Source: Panacagrimonas sp052386745 (lineage in GTDB: Bacteria > Pseudomonadota > Gammaproteobacteria > Nevskiales > Nevskiaceae). Taken from it: DNA of 64,000 nt. The notes below the pieces were generated by a model. It was given only the letters and a program-made list of their open reading frames with translations. It had not been told where the DNA came from and did not search any database. Below, one piece after another: positions 18,724 through 26,712 of the stretch. Positions within the stretch are counted from its first letter, which is position 1; each line of letters opens with the position of its first letter. The position numbers were made by a program, and so were the translations under genes. The stretch spans positions 1 to 64,000 of the forward strand of contig JBQTJW010000007.1 of assembly GCA_052386745.1 (NCBI GenBank), written 5' to 3'.

Positions 18724-19692
18724 GTGGGGGGTGTGGCGATAGACGCCTGGCGCCCTTCGGCTTCTCTGCAAACGCTCAGGGCGCGGGCGGAACTCTACGG
18801 TTCCGTCCGCGCTTTTTTTGGCGCGCGCGGCGTGCTGGAGGTGGACACGCCGGTGCTGTCGGCGCACGCCACGGTGGACCGCCACATCGAATCGTTTTCC
18901 GCTGGCGGCGGCTGGTTGCAGACCTCGCCCGAGTTCGCCATGAAACGCCTGCTCTGCGCCGGCAGCGGTCCGATCTTCCAGATTGCGCCCGTGTTCCGCC
19001 GCGAGGAACAGGGCCGCCACCACAATCCCGAGTTTCGGCTGCTGGAGTGGTATCGCCCGGACTGGGACCACCACCGCCTGATGGACGAGGTGCAGGTCCT
19101 GGTCGCGCAGCTGGCGGCGCTGCGCCCGGAGCCGTTCCAGCGGCTGAGCTACCGCGAGGCGTTCCAGCGCCACGCCGGCGTCGACCCGTTCGACGATCCG
19201 ATCGAACAACTCCTGCAGCGGGCGCGCGAGTCCGGGTTTCATGCCGCCGTCGCGGATGGGCTGGCGGACGCGGTTCGCGACAGCGTGCTGGACGTGCTGA
19301 TGTCGCTCGTCGTCGGTCCGCAGCTGGGTGTCGAGGCGCCCTGTTTCGTGTTCGATTTTCCCGCCTCGCAGGCGGCGCTGGCGCGCGTGCGGCCCGGGCC
19401 GCCGCCGGTGGCGGAGCGCTTCGAGCTGTTCTGGCGCGGCATCGAGCTGGCCAACGGCTTCCACGAACTCGCCGACGCGGACGAGCAGCAGCGGCGGTTT
19501 GAATCGGACCAGGCCTGGCGTGCCGATCAGGGCCGCGTCGTGCCACCGTTCGACCGGCACCTGATCGATGCGCTGCGGCACGGCCTGCCCGACTGCGCGG
19601 GCGTCGCGCTGGGCCTGGACCGGCTGCTGATGCTCAGGCTCGGGCTGGCGGACGTGTCCGCCACCCTGGCCTTCGATTCGCGACGCGCCTGA
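18724..19692 (+). CDS. epmA: EF-P--(R)-beta-lysine ligase EpmA (GenX/PoxA)
   Basis: 322 aa class II lysyl-tRNA synthetase paralogue lacking the anticodon-binding domain. It activates beta-lysine and attaches it to EF-P Lys34. Motif 2 is FRREEQGRHHNPEFRLLEWYR split around residues 95-115, motif 3 GVALGLDRLLML near residue 295. GTG start 18724 (a second GTG at 18733). It forms a probable operon with efp; together with divergent epmB the lysylation steps are covered, while the hydroxylase EpmC is not in the window. Confidence 0.94.
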   Translation: MGGVAIDAWRPSASLQTLRARAELYGSVRAFFGARGVLEVDTPVLSAHATVDRHIESFSAGGGWLQTSPEFAMKRLLCAGSGPIFQIAPVFRREEQGRHHNPEFRLLEWYRPDWDHHRLMDEVQVLVAQLAALRPEPFQRLSYREAFQRHAGVDPFDDPIEQLLQRARESGFHAAVADGLADAVRDSVLDVLMSLVVGPQLGVEAPCFVFDFPASQAALARVRPGPPPVAERFELFWRGIELANGFHELADADEQQRRFESDQAWRADQGRVVPPFDRHLIDALRHGLPDCAGVALGLDRLLMLRLGLADVSATLAFDSRRA

Positions 19693-19728
19693 CGCTTCGG
19701 GCGGCACCGCGCCGGTAGAATCGGCGCC

Positions 19729-20328
19729 ATGAATCCGTATTCGCCGCGCCTTGCCCGCCTGATCGACGCACTGCGGCGCCTGCCCGGCGTCGGGCCCAAG
19801 TCGGCCCAGCGCATGGCCTTTCACCTGCTGAACCGCGATCGCGCCGCGGCCGAACAGCTGGGCGTGGCGCTGGGCGACGCCTTGCAGGGCATCGGCCGCT
19901 GCAAGACCTGCCGCATGTTCTGCGAGGACGAAGCCTGCCGATACTGCACGCCGGCGCGCAGCGCCAGCGGCCAGCTTTGCATCGTGGAAACGCCGGCTGA
20001 CCTGATGGCGCTGGAATCGGGCACCGCCTACCGCGGCCGCTACTTCGTGCTGATGGGGCGGCTATCGCCGCTCGACGGCATCGGTCCGGACGAGCTGGGC
20101 CTCTCGCAGTTGCAGGCGCTGCTCGACCAGGGCGAGGTGCGCGAGATGATCGTCGCCACCAATCCCACGGTGGAGGGCGAGGCCACCGCCTACTACGTGG
20201 CGGAGATGGCCAAGGCGGGCGGGATCAAGGTCTCGCGCATCGCCCACGGCGTGCCCGTGGGCGGCGAACTGGAGTACGCGGACGGCGGCACGCTGACCCA
20301 CGCGCTGTCGGGGCGCACGCCGGTCTGA
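19729..20328 (+). CDS. recR: Recombination protein RecR
   Basis: 199 aa, the standard length. It loads RecA at gaps with RecF and RecO. Helix-hairpin-helix LPGVGPKSAQRMAFHLL (18-34), a C4 zinc finger (Cys58, Cys61, Cys70, Cys73) and the TOPRIM domain from residue 83 (CIVETPADLMALE) are all present. Commonly sits after dnaX-ybaB; here it follows epmA by 36 bp instead. Convergent with ygfB. Confidence 0.96.
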   Translation: MNPYSPRLARLIDALRRLPGVGPKSAQRMAFHLLNRDRAAAEQLGVALGDALQGIGRCKTCRMFCEDEACRYCTPARSASGQLCIVETPADLMALESGTAYRGRYFVLMGRLSPLDGIGPDELGLSQLQALLDQGEVREMIVATNPTVEGEATAYYVAEMAKAGGIKVSRIAHGVPVGGELEYADGGTLTHALSGRTPV

Positions 20329-20351
20329 GCCGGAGGCGCCGGCGGCGCGCC

Positions 20352-20924
20352 TCAACGCATCGCCGCAGTCGTGTCGTCGTCCACCGCCGGCTGGCGCGGA
20401 TGCAGTTCGAAGAACAGGATCTGCGCGCCGGTGCGGATGTACTCCACCAGCTCGGCGTAGGCGGCCTCGTCGCTCTCGGAGTCGCTGTCGGGGTCGACCT
20501 CGGCGTGGGTGAACTGGGTGAAGTCCTGCACGGTTTCGCGCGCTTCGGGCGTAAGCACGCGCATGTCGAGCTTGCGCTGGGTGGAGATGCCGAACAGGAA
20601 GCCGCTGCACCAGGCCGCCAGCGCCGCGGTCCGCTCGGACAGGGTCGCCGAATCGTCCGGCAGCATGGGTTCGAACGGCATCTCGTCGGAGCGCAGGTCG
20701 GCGTAGGTTTCGTCGCGCAGTCTCACCAGCAGGTGATTCGATTCGGAGTCGGCCGGCTCCGATTCGCCAGGGCGCTCGTCGATCAGGGCAAGCGGGTCGA
20801 TTTCGGAGGCAGGGGCAATGCACAGGGCACCGCTCAAGGCACCGTGGAAATGCGAGGCGGGCTCCACGTATCCAAATTCCTTGAGCACGGATGCCAGTTC
20901 GTCCAATCCGGGTGCGTCGGTCAT
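20352..20924 (-). CDS. ygfB: UPF0149 family protein YgfB
   Basis: 190 aa. Hallmarks of the UPF0149 family: ASHFHGALSGALC near the N-terminus, AAWCSGFLFGI in the middle, and the acidic SDSESDEAAYAELVEYIRTGAQILFFE at the C-terminus (residues about 150-176). No biochemical activity is established. ATG 20924 is preceded by GAAGG and by TATACT, a good -10 hexamer only 6 nt before the start codon. It lies downstream of the glycosyltransferase gene, convergent with recR. Confidence 0.88.
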   Translation of the reverse strand: MTDAPGLDELASVLKEFGYVEPASHFHGALSGALCIAPASEIDPLALIDERPGESEPADSESNHLLVRLRDETYADLRSDEMPFEPMLPDDSATLSERTAALAAWCSGFLFGISTQRKLDMRVLTPEARETVQDFTQFTHAEVDPDSDSESDEAAYAELVEYIRTGAQILFFELHPRQPAVDDDTTAAMR

Positions 20925-20930
20925 GCCTTC

Positions 20931-20936
20931 AGTATA
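20931..20936 (-). promoter_or_regulatory. Possible -10 hexamer of ygfB
   Basis: TATACT on the minus strand ends 6 nt before the ygfB ATG. If used as a -10 box, transcription would begin at or next to the start codon. No convincing -35 is visible, so this is weak. Confidence 0.35.
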
Positions 20937-20988
20937 CAGAGGGCTCCATCGCGGCCTGACGCTGGCCTTGCACCGTACGAACCTGTGT

Positions 20989-22128
20989 TCAGCCCACCGT
21001 AGGCGCCAGGCCGAGCCGGTCGCGCGCGAAATTGAGATTGGCCAGCACGCGCGGCCGCTGCTCGGGCGGCAAGAGTCCGCTGCCCAGCAGGCGCTCGCAG
21101 GCCTCGCGGGATTGGCGCCATTCGCCAATCCAGTAGGCGGCAATGGCGAGCTCGTCCAGGCTGCACCACTCGTACCAGGCGCGCTCCACGAACAGCACGT
21201 CGGGCGGCAAGGCGATGGTCGCCGCTCTCTCCGCGAACAGGTGGGCCAGGTGCCAGCTCGGGCCGGCTTCGCGGTGGTAGCGCGCCAGTTCGCCGATGGC
21301 TTCGGCACGTTGTGGCCGGGATGCGTAGGCTTGCAGGTAACGGTCCGCAACCTCGGCCGAGGACCTGCCCAGCCGGCGGCAGATGCGCGCGGACTCCAGC
21401 AGGGCGCAGTAGGCCTCTTCCACGAAGCCGGGCATCGCCGCGCGGCGCCCGTAAGCGGCCAGGCTCTTTTCCAGTTGCCCCGAGTCCCGATACGACTGTG
21501 CCAGGTAGAAGACGTAGCGGGCGTTGTCGGGCTCGTCGATCAGCGCCTTTTCGAGGATGTCCGCATCGCGCGCATACTTGGTCTGCGTATCGATCTGGCT
21601 GCGCCCCCCGCCGCCCTCGATCTGCATGCAGAGACCCGCGAGCAGGCTGCTACTTGCCGGCGTGGCAGCACTCTCCAGATATTCGTGGAGGACCCCCTTG
21701 TAGTGCCAGCCCAGCGCGGCACGGACCAGCACGGGCCGCTGGTATTCGATGGCGCCGTAGCGAATCACCATCCGGTAAACGTCGTCATACAGCACGGGCA
21801 ACCGAAATCCATCGCGTGCGACGAGGTAATCATCGGCGTCGATGAAAAGCAGATAATCGGCACGCCCGGCGGCCAGGGCGATGGCCTCCGAGCGGTTGTC
21901 GCCGAAGTTTTTCCACGGGCGTTCGTGCAACTGCCCGGGCAGGTCCTTCAACGCATTGCGCACCAGCGCCTGCGTGCCGTCGGTGGACCCGGTGTCCACG
22001 ATCACCCAGCAGTCGATGTAGGGGCGCACGGAAGCCAGGCACCGGGCAATCACGTGCGCCTCGTCCCTCACGATCATGTTGAGGCAGACCGTGGGACGCC
22101 CTGGGATGCAGGGATGATCAGGGTTCAT
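20989..22128 (-). CDS. Family 2 glycosyltransferase with TPR-like C-terminal half
   Basis: 379 aa. The N-terminal GT-A fold starts VCLNMIVRDEAHVIARCLAS, has VIVDTGSTDGT (about 42-52) and the metal/sugar site FIDADDYL (about 94-101), then WHYKGVLHEYLE (about 140-151), a motif typical of this SunS-like TPR-linked group. The C-terminal ~200 residues are helical repeats (YVFYLAQSYRDSGQLEKSLAAYGRRA). No membrane segment, so cytoplasmic. It lies 90 bp downstream of the collagen-like protein gene on the same strand, which makes that protein a plausible acceptor, but this is inference. Acceptor and sugar unknown. Confidence 0.85.
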   Translation of the reverse strand: MNPDHPCIPGRPTVCLNMIVRDEAHVIARCLASVRPYIDCWVIVDTGSTDGTQALVRNALKDLPGQLHERPWKNFGDNRSEAIALAAGRADYLLFIDADDYLVARDGFRLPVLYDDVYRMVIRYGAIEYQRPVLVRAALGWHYKGVLHEYLESAATPASSSLLAGLCMQIEGGGGRSQIDTQTKYARDADILEKALIDEPDNARYVFYLAQSYRDSGQLEKSLAAYGRRAAMPGFVEEAYCALLESARICRRLGRSSAEVADRYLQAYASRPQRAEAIGELARYHREAGPSWHLAHLFAERAATIALPPDVLFVERAWYEWCSLDELAIAAYWIGEWRQSREACERLLGSGLLPPEQRPRVLANLNFARDRLGLAPTVG

Positions 22129-22218
22129 TCAGGCCCCCGGTCCGCCCGCACATCCTGGTCGTGATGCATGAGGCAACCGTCCAGAACCACCTCGATGCGC
22201 CCGTCTGCCTCCGGGGGT

Positions 22219-23691
22219 TTACCTGAACGGCGTGGCAATCCAGTAGAACGAGGTTCCGGCGTTTCGCGCCGGAATGATGCCGCCATTCAAGACGTTGCGG
22301 AGCACGATCCGGAACCCGTCCTCGTTCTTGTCCTCGATCGAAAAATAGATGCCGCTCAGGGTGTTGTTGATCCCGTTGGTGTCCGCGTTGATGGCGAGGG
22401 TCACGGCGTAACGATCGTTCGGCAGGGGAGTGCTGAAGCTGACGAGCACGGCACTGGCATTGGTTGCGACGTTGGCAATGCCGGCGCGCGATCCCACGAC
22501 TCCGGTGGGCCCTCGTGCACCCTTGGGCCCGGTGGCGCCCGTCGCTCCGGTGGCACCTTTCGGCCCGGTGGCACCCCTGGCACCGGTGGCGCCTTTCGGG
22601 CCAGTCGCTCCTCGGGATCCAACAGGGCCCTGGATGCCTGCGATGCCCTGTTGTCCTTGTTGACCTTGAGGCCCAACAGAGCCGGTGTCGCCCTTGGGCC
22701 CCTGAGGCCCCGATGCGCCGGTGGGGCCCTTGCCACCCTCATCACCCTTAGGTCCCGTGGCGCCCGGGTTCCCCTGGGATCCGGTCGCGCCCTTGCCACC
22801 CTCATCACCCTTGGGTCCCGTGGGCCCTGTGCTTCCCTGGGGGCCGGCCTCCCCCTTGGCGCCGTCATCGCCCTTTGGTCCCGTGGCACCCGGATTTCCC
22901 TTGGCGCCGTCATCGCCCTTTGGTCCCGTGGCACCCGGATTTCCCTGGGCGCCCTTGTCTCCGTCGTCACCCTTGGGTCCCGTGGGTCCGGGGCTTCCCT
23001 GGACGCCGGTCGCACCCTTGGCCCCATCATCGCCCTTTGGCCCGGTTATACCCGGACTTCCCGTGGCGCCGGTCGCGCCCTTGGCGCCATCATCGCCCTT
23101 GGGTCCGGTGGGTCCCGGGCTCCCCTGGGCGCCGGTCGCGCCCTTGGCCCCGTCATCGCCCTTCGGCCCGGTTACACCCGGACTGCCCGTGGCGCCGGTC
23201 GCGCCCTTGTCGCCATCCGCGCCAGTGGGGCCGGTCGGTCCGGTCGGTCCGGTTGGCCCTGTGGGGCCCGTTGGCCCGATGGGGCCCGGCTCGCCGATTT
23301 CCCGGGTCACCGCCATGGAGAACTGGGCGGTTTCGGCTTTTGACTGTTCGCGTGCTGCCTTGGAGCGGGCGACGCTGCCTTTGCTGGTGCCCGCTGTCGA
23401 GACGAACACTTGCACCTGGTCACCGGCATTCAGCCCAAGGGAGGACGGCACCAGGGCGGTGATCTGCGCGGGGCTGGCCTCGCTCACCGGAACCTCGAAT
23501 CCGTTGACCGATACATAGGGCCGTGCCGGCAGATCCTGGCCGCTGATGATGAGCGTGTCGCCCGATGGATTGGGGTCGCCGAAATCCAGGTAGACGCTGG
23601 TGATGAGTGCGTCCGCGCTGGAAGCGCTGGTCCAGCCGGAGAGCGCGATGAGCGCTGCGGTGCTCCAAGGGGTGCGCTTGAACTGTTTCAT
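22219..23691 (-). CDS. Secreted collagen-like protein
   Basis: 490 aa. Signal peptide (1 to about 27), an N-terminal globular part with an IPT/TIG-like look (about 28-105: VYLDFGDPNPSGDTLIISGQ), a charged helical linker (105-132), a collagen domain of 90 uninterrupted Gly-X-Y triplets (residues 133-402), and a ~88-residue C-terminal globular domain (403-490) that could be a trimerisation head. GPKGDDGAK and GPT triplets dominate; the charged KGD/KGE triplets are those that stabilise bacterial collagens lacking hydroxyproline. AGGAA lies 7 nt before ATG. No membrane anchor or LPXTG. Probably exported to the periplasm or surface; how it crosses the outer membrane is not visible. The glycosyltransferase downstream may modify it. 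Confidence 0.9.
   Translation of the reverse strand: MKQFKRTPWSTAALIALSGWTSASSADALITSVYLDFGDPNPSGDTLIISGQDLPARPYVSVNGFEVPVSEASPAQITALVPSSLGLNAGDQVQVFVSTAGTSKGSVARSKAAREQSKAETAQFSMAVTREIGEPGPIGPTGPTGPTGPTGPTGPTGADGDKGATGATGSPGVTGPKGDDGAKGATGAQGSPGPTGPKGDDGAKGATGATGSPGITGPKGDDGAKGATGVQGSPGPTGPKGDDGDKGAQGNPGATGPKGDDGAKGNPGATGPKGDDGAKGEAGPQGSTGPTGPKGDEGGKGATGSQGNPGATGPKGDEGGKGPTGASGPQGPKGDTGSVGPQGQQGQQGIAGIQGPVGSRGATGPKGATGARGATGPKGATGATGATGPKGARGPTGVVGSRAGIANVATNASAVLVSFSTPLPNDRYAVTLAINADTNGINNTLSGIYFSIEDKNEDGFRIVLRNVLNGGIIPARNAGTSFYWIATPFR
22711..23187 (-). repeat. 63-bp tandem repeat array in the collagen gene
   Basis: Eight units encode a 21-residue module of the form GSPGxTGPKGDDGAKGATGxx (residues 169-327). 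Units 4 and 5 are shortened to 18 and 15 residues, so every length change keeps the Gly-X-Y register. Later units drift to GDEGGK. The array has no spacers and is coding. Confidence 0.88.
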
Positions 23692-23792
23692 GTCCGTTCC
23701 TGGCGAAGACGCAAAGGGTGGCCGAATCTACTATGAATGCTGAAGTGAATGCCGAGTCAGGTGCGGCGTCGCGCTCGCCAATGTGCGCGACA

Positions 23793-24086
23793 TCACTCTG
23801 CGCCACCGAAACGTGACCACAGGTACCCGATGATGACGATCCAGGTGAGGACCCAGAGTCCGGTGGCGTATGCCGCGGCGATGAAAGCGCCTTTCACGAG
23901 CGGTGCGCGCCGTGGCTGCGGAAGAAAAACGGCAATGACGTAAAGCACCGACCAGACGAAGCTCGGGATGACGAGGGAAATCCCGACCTGGTCACCGTTC
24001 GCCGCGAGGTGGCCACCCACGGAAAGCCATCCGAACAGAAGCGTGATCGCCAGCGGTGCCAGGGCGATGAGAATGCGATGAACCAT
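23793..24086 (-). CDS. Small three-helix membrane protein
   Basis: 97 aa from ATG 24086, preceded by GAGG 7 nt upstream. Three hydrophobic segments: about 5-22 (ILIALAPLAITLLFGWLS), 33-54 and 69-90, with a basic loop QPRRAPLVK between the second and third. No family recognised. It lies 101 bp upstream of the collagen-like gene on the same strand, so it could be in the same transcript; it is divergent from mutM. Function unknown. Confidence 0.65.
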   Translation of the reverse strand: MVHRILIALAPLAITLLFGWLSVGGHLAANGDQVGISLVIPSFVWSVLYVIAVFLPQPRRAPLVKGAFIAAAYATGLWVLTWIVIIGYLWSRFGGAE

Positions 24087-24249
24087 CAGAAAACCTCGGT
24101 TGCATGGAGCCGGCCGACTTTCCCTGGCCGATGGCGCAATGCGCAAGCGACACGGGGCCAGCAGTTGAGCGTTTGATTATTGCAGGCTTGCACCGGGGGC
24201 TCGACCGGTCCAGCTGGACGCGCCGATGCGCCCCCGCGAGCATAGGTGC

Positions 24250-25068
24250 ATGCCAGAACTTCCCGAAGTCGAGACCATCCGCCGCGGAATCGAGCCGCAT
24301 GTACTCGGCCGCCGATTCACCCGCATCGCCGTGCGCGAGGCGCGGCTGCGCTGGCCGGTGAGCACCGACTTGGCGGAGCGCCTGACGGGGCGGCGCGTGG
24401 ACCAGGTGGGCCGCAGGGCGAAGTACCTCGCGCTGCTCCTGGACAGTGGGGACCGCTTGCTGATCCACCTCGGGATGTCTGGCCGTCTCTGGGTGGTGCC
24501 GCAAGCGGAGCCGGTGATCAGGCACGATCATCTCGACCTGGAAATCGACAGCGGCCAGTTGCTGCGGTTTCACGATCCGCGTCGATTTGGCGCCGTGCTG
24601 CTATGGCCGCAGGAGCAGCCGGAACATCCCCTGTTGAGTGATCTGGGCCCGGAGCCTTTCGATCCCGGTTTCGATGGCGATTACCTGTTCCGCCAGTCAC
24701 GCGGGCGCAGCGTCGCCGTCAAGAGCTTTGTCATGGATGGCCGCGTGGTGGTGGGTGCAGGCAACATCTACGCGGCAGAGGCCTTGTTTCGTTCACGCAT
24801 CCGTCCGACACGCGCTGCCGGACGCGTGACCCGTGTCGAGTACCGGCAACTCGCGACCCACATCCGCGAAGTATTGGGGGATGCCATTGCGCGAGGCGGG
24901 ACCACGCTGCGCGACTTTGCCGGCGCCAACGGCGAGGCCGGTTACTTTCAGCAGGACCTGTACGTATACGGACGGGAGGGCCAGCCCTGCCGAAGCTGCG
25001 GTGACGCCATCAAGCGCGTCATCATCGGCCAGCGATCGAGCTTCTACTGCCTGCGCTGCCAGCGCTGA
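24250..25068 (+). CDS. mutM: Formamidopyrimidine-DNA glycosylase
   Basis: 272 aa bifunctional glycosylase/AP lyase excising 8-oxoguanine and FapyG. The start is fixed by the required N-terminal MPELPEVET: Pro2 (nucleophile after Met removal) and Glu3. Also visible are Lys58, HLGMSGRL (73-80), VVVGAGNIYAAEALF (about 167-181; N in the helix-two-turn-helix) and the C-terminal zinc finger C-RS-C ... YCLRC ending QR. An in-frame ATG eight codons upstream is not used. It ends convergently 39 bp from flgN, marking the border of the flagellar locus. Confidence 0.97.
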   Translation: MPELPEVETIRRGIEPHVLGRRFTRIAVREARLRWPVSTDLAERLTGRRVDQVGRRAKYLALLLDSGDRLLIHLGMSGRLWVVPQAEPVIRHDHLDLEIDSGQLLRFHDPRRFGAVLLWPQEQPEHPLLSDLGPEPFDPGFDGDYLFRQSRGRSVAVKSFVMDGRVVVGAGNIYAAEALFRSRIRPTRAAGRVTRVEYRQLATHIREVLGDAIARGGTTLRDFAGANGEAGYFQQDLYVYGREGQPCRSCGDAIKRVIIGQRSSFYCLRCQR

Positions 25069-25107
25069 ACGGCAATCCGCCTGGCCACGCGGCGGCTGTC
25101 GCGGATT

Positions 25108-25539
25108 TCAGGCGCTGGCAATGCGGCGCGATGCGGGAAGGTCCGGATCGAAGCCCGTCCGACCGTAGGTCGCGGAAGCGTCACTCCCGCAGGCGCGAAG
25201 AGCGGCCCGCACCTGCAGTCGCCGGGCGTTGAGCAAAGCACCGTTGCTGGCGTTGAGCTGTTGCAGTTCCGCGGCCATGGCCAGCAGGCGGGACCAGATG
25301 GGCTCCACCAGCCGGTCGCTGTGCAGGCGGTCGCGGCCGCCGCTGAGCCGGTCCAGTTCGGTGCCCAGCCGGGACAGCTCCTGCAGCGCCTGCTCCTTGC
25401 TGATGGACACCTGCTCCAGGGGCTCGGGCTCGTCGGCGTCCAGGGCGGCGCGCTCGGCCTGCAGAATGCCGCCGAGTCGTTCAATGGCGTCGAGCTGCGA
25501 CGCCAGGTTCGTGGCAATCAGCTGGCTTGAACCGGACAT
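25108..25539 (-). CDS. flgN: Flagellar export chaperone FlgN
   Basis: 143 aa, mostly helical (residues 5-110 predicted as long antiparallel helices, e.g. EQALQELSRLGTELDRLS). FlgN keeps hook-filament proteins FlgK and FlgL export-competent in the cytoplasm. Family recognition rests on size, helical character and the invariant place after flgM: stop and start share one base (TGATG). Last gene of the minus-strand flgM transcript. Confidence 0.85.
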   Translation of the reverse strand: MSGSSQLIATNLASQLDAIERLGGILQAERAALDADEPEPLEQVSISKEQALQELSRLGTELDRLSGGRDRLHSDRLVEPIWSRLLAMAAELQQLNASNGALLNARRLQVRAALRACGSDASATYGRTGFDPDLPASRRIASA

Positions 25540-25850
25540 CAGCCGTTTCCTCCAAGCTCCCATTCCATGCGCATCAGTTTCGAGGCAATCACCCCGGAGT
25601 CGATGCGATAGCTTCCGTCGGCCAGGGCCTGGCGGATGGCCTGCACGCGGTCTCCATCGATCACGGACCTGGCTGGGGCAGACTGGTCGAACTGCAGCAG
25701 GGAATGCGCGGCGCCAGTGAGCTTCACCGAATCGACCGCGGCGGCGGCGGGGACGGGCGTGCTTTTGACGCTGCTGCCGCCCTGACCCGATCCGTATGGC
25801 CGCAGACTCGCGACGGCGGGGGGCAGGTAGGCTTCGATCTTGGTGCTCAT
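25539..25850 (-). CDS. flgM: Anti-sigma-28 factor FlgM
   Basis: 103 aa. FlgM binds FliA until the hook is finished and FlgM is exported. The disordered N-terminus is followed by the FliA-binding C-terminal half VDSVKLTGAA ... RVQAIRQALADGSYRIDSGVIASKLMRME, where the SYRIDSGVIASKL stretch is diagnostic. It is driven by the sigma-28 promoter 37 nt upstream, giving feedback. The ribosome site is weak. Confidence 0.93.
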   Translation of the reverse strand: MSTKIEAYLPPAVASLRPYGSGQGGSSVKSTPVPAAAAVDSVKLTGAAHSLLQFDQSAPARSVIDGDRVQAIRQALADGSYRIDSGVIASKLMRMEWELGGNG

Positions 25851-25886
25851 GGGCGTGACGTCTGCGGCGATTCGGTCTTGTCGGAC

Positions 25887-25913
25887 TTATCGGCATCCCC
25901 CGCCGGATCTTTA
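25887..25913 (-). promoter_or_regulatory. Sigma-28 (FliA) promoter of flgM-flgN
   Basis: On the minus strand TAAA-N15-GCCGATAA, identical to the enterobacterial FliA consensus in both boxes and spacing. It ends 36 nt before the flgM ATG. Confidence 0.93.
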
Positions 25914-25932
25914 GGAAATTTTTTTCGATCGC

Positions 25933-26613
25933 TCAAAGCAGCACCTCGACCACGCCCGCGCCGCGGACGATCCCCTGGACCACCCGCCGCGAGTTGGCAT
26001 TTTCCACCGCGATGCTGTCGCCATCGGCACCGTCAGCCAGTGCCTTGCCCTGCGTGCGGACCTCCACCGAACCCGCGCGCCCAATCAGGGTGACGCGTTC
26101 ACCGCGCCGCACCGCGCGCTGCGCTTCCACGAGGTCCGGCGTGAGCACCGCACCGGCCGCCAGCGGGCGACGCAAGGCCTTGCCGCTGATGGCGCTGGCG
26201 TCATCGAGGTACCCGTACCCGAGCGTGCCGGCGTCGCGGGACTCCAGCTGAAACAGGTCTGGCGTCAGCCGTTCTCCGCGCGCAAGTGCCCGCCTGGCAA
26301 CGAGCACCCGGTGGGTTTCGCGGATGCGCACCGGCACGTAGAGCTTCCACGCGGGTGAATCGCAGCGAACTTCGACGGATTGCGCGCCGCGGCTTGCAAC
26401 CGAGGCGGCATCGGATTTCAGCGCGCCCTCGCAGGCGGGCAACTGCACGCGGGGATCCAGCGCCGCGGCGCTGACCTCGGCGTTCTGCGCAACGTGCAGG
26501 GCAACATAGGCCTCGGCCGCCTGCCGGATGTTCTGCAGCGGCTCCCAGCGGCCGCCTCTGGCATTGAAGGCAAGTGCCATCAGCAGGAGCGTGCAGAGGA
26601 GTCGGTTTCTCAT
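25933..26613 (-). CDS. flgA: Flagellar P-ring assembly chaperone FlgA
   Basis: 226 aa periplasmic protein that helps FlgI form the P-ring. Signal peptide (1 to about 20: RLLCTLLLMALAFNARG), an N-terminal domain with one disulfide candidate pair (CEGAL and RCDSP), and the SAF domain (about 100-165: VARRALARGERLTPDLFQLE), ending in NANSRRVVQGIVRGAGVVEV. Divergent from cheV. A sigma-54 promoter lies immediately upstream, with its predicted start only about 2 nt before ATG. Confidence 0.94.
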   Translation of the reverse strand: MRNRLLCTLLLMALAFNARGGRWEPLQNIRQAAEAYVALHVAQNAEVSAAALDPRVQLPACEGALKSDAASVASRGAQSVEVRCDSPAWKLYVPVRIRETHRVLVARRALARGERLTPDLFQLESRDAGTLGYGYLDDASAISGKALRRPLAAGAVLTPDLVEAQRAVRRGERVTLIGRAGSVEVRTQGKALADGADGDSIAVENANSRRVVQGIVRGAGVVEVLL

Positions 26614-26625
26614 GTCCAGCCCAAG

Positions 26626-26641
26626 GGCAAGCCCTGTGCCA
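26626..26641 (-). promoter_or_regulatory. Sigma-54 promoter of flgA
   Basis: Minus strand TGGCAC-AGGGC-TTGCC: invariant GG and GC separated by 10 nt, the full consensus. The -12 C is at 26627, so +1 is expected near 26615, about 2 nt upstream of the flgA ATG (26613). Confidence 0.85.
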
Positions 26642-26661
26642 CTGGGCAGGCGGAGCCGCGC

Positions 26662-26688
26662 TCAAGTTCCGGCCGGCGCCGCCGCTAA
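26662..26688 (+). promoter_or_regulatory. Sigma-28 promoter of cheV
   Basis: TCAAGTTC-N11-GCCGCTAA, against the consensus TAAAGTTT-N11-GCCGATAA, with exact spacing. It ends 24 nt before the cheV ATG and lies back to back with the flgA sigma-54 promoter. Confidence 0.88.
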
Positions 26689-26712
26689 GCGCTCGGGAAG
26701 CCGGAGCAGGCC

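Noticed and set aside
22168..23343. Plus-strand frame across the collagen gene and possible CRISPR-like repeats
   Set aside because: The repeats are a coding 63-bp tandem array with no spacers, and the minus strand gives perfect Gly-X-Y register.
23692..23792. GG-N10-GC match upstream of the collagen-like gene (minus strand)
   Set aside because: The -12 region is CGCC rather than TTGC, and such matches are expected by chance in GC-rich DNA.
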